From Tepidamorphus sp. (GTDB lineage: Bacteria; Pseudomonadota; Alphaproteobacteria; Rhizobiales; Tepidamorphaceae): a DNA stretch of 64,000 bases. Below the pieces are notes generated by a model. It worked only from the letters and a program-made list of their open reading frames with translations. It had not been told where the DNA came from and did no database searches. Below, one piece after another: positions 62,840 to 64,000 of the stretch (position 1 is its first letter; the number at the start of each line of letters is the position of its first letter). The stretch spans positions 62,001 through 126,000 of the forward strand of contig JANQKY010000007.1 in the NCBI GenBank assembly GCA_028280885.1, read 5' to 3'. The position numbers and the translations under genes are program-made.

Positions 62840-62882
62840 CGGGCATCCTCCGTGTTGTCAATCCTAGCGGCCATCCGGGCCA

Positions 62883-63683
62883 TCACATCACCTCGCCGCC
62901 GGCGACCGCGATCGCCTGTCCGGTGATCGCGGCGGCACCGGGCCCGCACAGCCACAGCACCGCGTCCGCGACCTCCTGCGGCTTCACCAGCCGGCCCTGC
63001 GGATTGTCCTTGACCAGTTCGGCATCGGCTTGCGCCGCGCTCATGCCGGTCTTGGCGACGATCCGCTCGATCGACTGGGCGACGAGATCGGTATCCGTGA
63101 AGCCGGGGCAGACCGCATTGACGGTGACGCCCGACCGGGCCGTCTCCAGCGCCATCGACCGAACGAGCCCGACGACGGCATGCTTGGCCGCACAATAGGC
63201 CGACGTGTAGCGGTAGCCGGTCAGGCCGGCGGTCGAGGCGATCGCGACGATCCGGCCCTGACGCGCCTCCGTCATCGGCCTGAGCACGGCTTGCGCGGCA
63301 TAGACAACGCCCATCAGGTTGACGTCGAGCATGCGGCGGAACAGGTCCGCGTCGCTGCGATGAAACGGCGCGGATTCGGCCGCGCCCGCATTGGCGACAA
63401 GGATGCCGACGGGGCCATGCTCGGCGACCGCCGCCTCGATCGCCCCGCGCATACTGGCTTGATCCGTCACGTCGGCGAGACGATAGCCCGCCGCGCCACC
63501 GTCGGCGACGAGATCCTTGAGCGGCCCTTCGCCGCGCCCGGTCACCGTCACGACGGCGCCGGCAGCGCTGAGCGCCCGGGCGATCGCGGCACCGATGCCG
63601 CGCCCACCGCCCGTGACCACGGCATGGCATCCGGCGACCTGCCAGGCCCCGTCGGCCTCATCTACGGCCCCATCTTCAGCCAT
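62883..63683 (-). CDS. SDR-family oxidoreductase (3-hydroxyacyl-CoA dehydrogenase-like)
   Basis: 266 residues: TGGGRGIGAAIARAL (residues ~23-37), VANAGAAESAP (NAG motif), serine in AIASTAGLTGYRYTSAYCAAKHA with Y-x-x-x-K, and WLCGPGAAAITGQAIAVAGGEVM. First gene of the acyl-CoA operon after the MarR-type palindrome. It likely acts on the 3-hydroxyacyl-CoA produced by the hydratase. Confidence 0.9.
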   Translation of the reverse strand: MAEDGAVDEADGAWQVAGCHAVVTGGGRGIGAAIARALSAAGAVVTVTGRGEGPLKDLVADGGAAGYRLADVTDQASMRGAIEAAVAEHGPVGILVANAGAAESAPFHRSDADLFRRMLDVNLMGVVYAAQAVLRPMTEARQGRIVAIASTAGLTGYRYTSAYCAAKHAVVGLVRSMALETARSGVTVNAVCPGFTDTDLVAQSIERIVAKTGMSAAQADAELVKDNPQGRLVKPQEVADAVLWLCGPGAAAITGQAIAVAGGEVM

Positions 63684-64000
63684 GCGTCACACCTCCAACG
63701 CGGCAACCGTGTCGACGCTAGAGGCCGGGACCCTCATGAGATGCCCCTTCCGATCAATCGGTCCGGGACCACGGTCCGCCGCGCGCGCCTGCTATTCTGA
63801 ATGACAAATAAGTTTAAGCTTAAAGTATTTGGCGCGCAAGGCCTTTTCTGTGTAGCGGACCCGATTGTGCCGCCACGGATGCGGAGCGCGCGCCCGGCCG
63901 GTAGTAGCGCAGGCGCGGATTTGCGGGCAATTGGTCGCTGCTGGACCTGACGCCCGCGACAGTGCATACATTGGAGATATCGCCCCCGAATTCGAAATGG
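63684..64000. other. Operon promoter region and right-edge sequence
   Basis: No gene can be assigned in the last 317 bases. It is the leader of the leftward acyl-CoA operon and holds the TTTAAGCTTAAA palindrome. A rightward gene, perhaps a MarR regulator, may start beyond the edge. Confidence 0.5.
63811..63822. promoter_or_regulatory. MarR-type palindromic operator
   Basis: TTTAAGCTTAAA is a perfect 12-bp palindrome with outer A/T matches (AAATAAG / GTATTT), 128 bp upstream of the SDR ATG. Similar TTAAGCTTAA sites are bound by MarR proteins that sense aromatic acyl-CoAs. Confidence 0.6.

Noticed and set aside
62836..63630. Second minus-strand frame of similar length overlapping the SDR gene
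   Set aside because: Arginine-rich, frame-shifted reading of the same DNA; the other frame carries the TGGGRGIG and Y-x-x-x-K motifs, so no frameshift is implied.
1..64000. CRISPR arrays, tRNA/rRNA genes, riboswitches, phage genes
   Set aside because: I looked for regularly spaced direct repeats, tRNA cloverleaf landmarks (GTTCRANNC), rRNA-like blocks and phage structural proteins and saw none; a covariance search could still find a small RNA I missed.

Overview
The window is GC-rich, densely coded DNA from an alphaproteobacterium. 5-aminolevulinate synthase (hemA, C4 haem pathway) next to a Crp/Fnr regulator, several Liv-type and TRAP uptake systems, and short GC-rich intergenic repeats together suggest a Hyphomicrobiales- or Rhodospirillales-like organism that scavenges nitrogenous and aromatic organics. 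No rRNA, tRNA, CRISPR array or intact insertion sequence was seen.

Layout. (1) 1-749: end of a BMP/nucleoside-type ABC permease. (2) 978-10281: one long, tightly overlapping rightward operon: IclR regulator, SDR, TRAP transporter (large permease, small permease, binding protein), M20 peptidase, ketopantoate-reductase-like enzyme, gamma-glutamyltransferase-like enzyme and a PuuE-like deacetylase. It looks like uptake and stepwise hydrolysis of an unidentified amide-type substrate. (3) 10302-16886: TetR regulator divergent from an RND efflux operon (adaptor, pump, DUF2141 protein, ABC membrane domain without ATPase), with a perfect 12-bp palindrome inside the divergent promoter. (4) 17633-19750: DNR-like Crp/Fnr regulator divergent from hemA, with a perfect TTGAT-N4-ATCAA box. 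(5) 19803-28684: a leftward N,N-dimethylformamidase-type locus: binding protein, two ABC ATPases, LivH-type permease, a LivM-type permease continuous with a DMFase small subunit, the DMFase large subunit, and a LuxR regulator (DmfR-like). (6) 29169-33785: fasciclin protein, then SDR and StyA/StyB-type flavin monooxygenase genes divergent from an AraC regulator. (7) 33830-42014: PAS-CPBP membrane fusion; TetR regulator leading a CoA ligase / crotonase / two MaoC-fold operon; a BACON-like cytochrome c; a DUF4396 membrane protein; an alpha/beta hydrolase. (8) 42011-47681: a second Liv ABC operon. Its promoter carries a copy of the TetR operator found at 35352-35380, so it probably belongs to the same regulon. 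(9) 48083-53957: BetI-like TetR regulator, trimethyllysine-dioxygenase-like enzyme, polar amino-acid ABC binding protein and permease (no ATPase gene), PoxB. A common TGTACAA-type operator lies before both rightward transcripts. (10) 53980-60240: OafA/SGNH acyltransferase, cation/proton antiporter with cyclic-nucleotide domain, DASS transporter. (11) 60317-63683: leftward SDR / enoyl-CoA hydratase / acyl-CoA dehydrogenase / RidA operon with a MarR-like palindrome upstream.

Most unusual observations: two diverged copies (20833-21106 and 40957-41228) of a ~272-bp inverted-repeat element. Terminal and internal stems differ in sequence between the copies but stay paired, so the fold appears to be conserved. 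Also notable are the LivM-DMFase small subunit fusion (with a possible internal start giving a free subunit), the regulon implied by shared palindromes, and a PAS-CPBP fusion.
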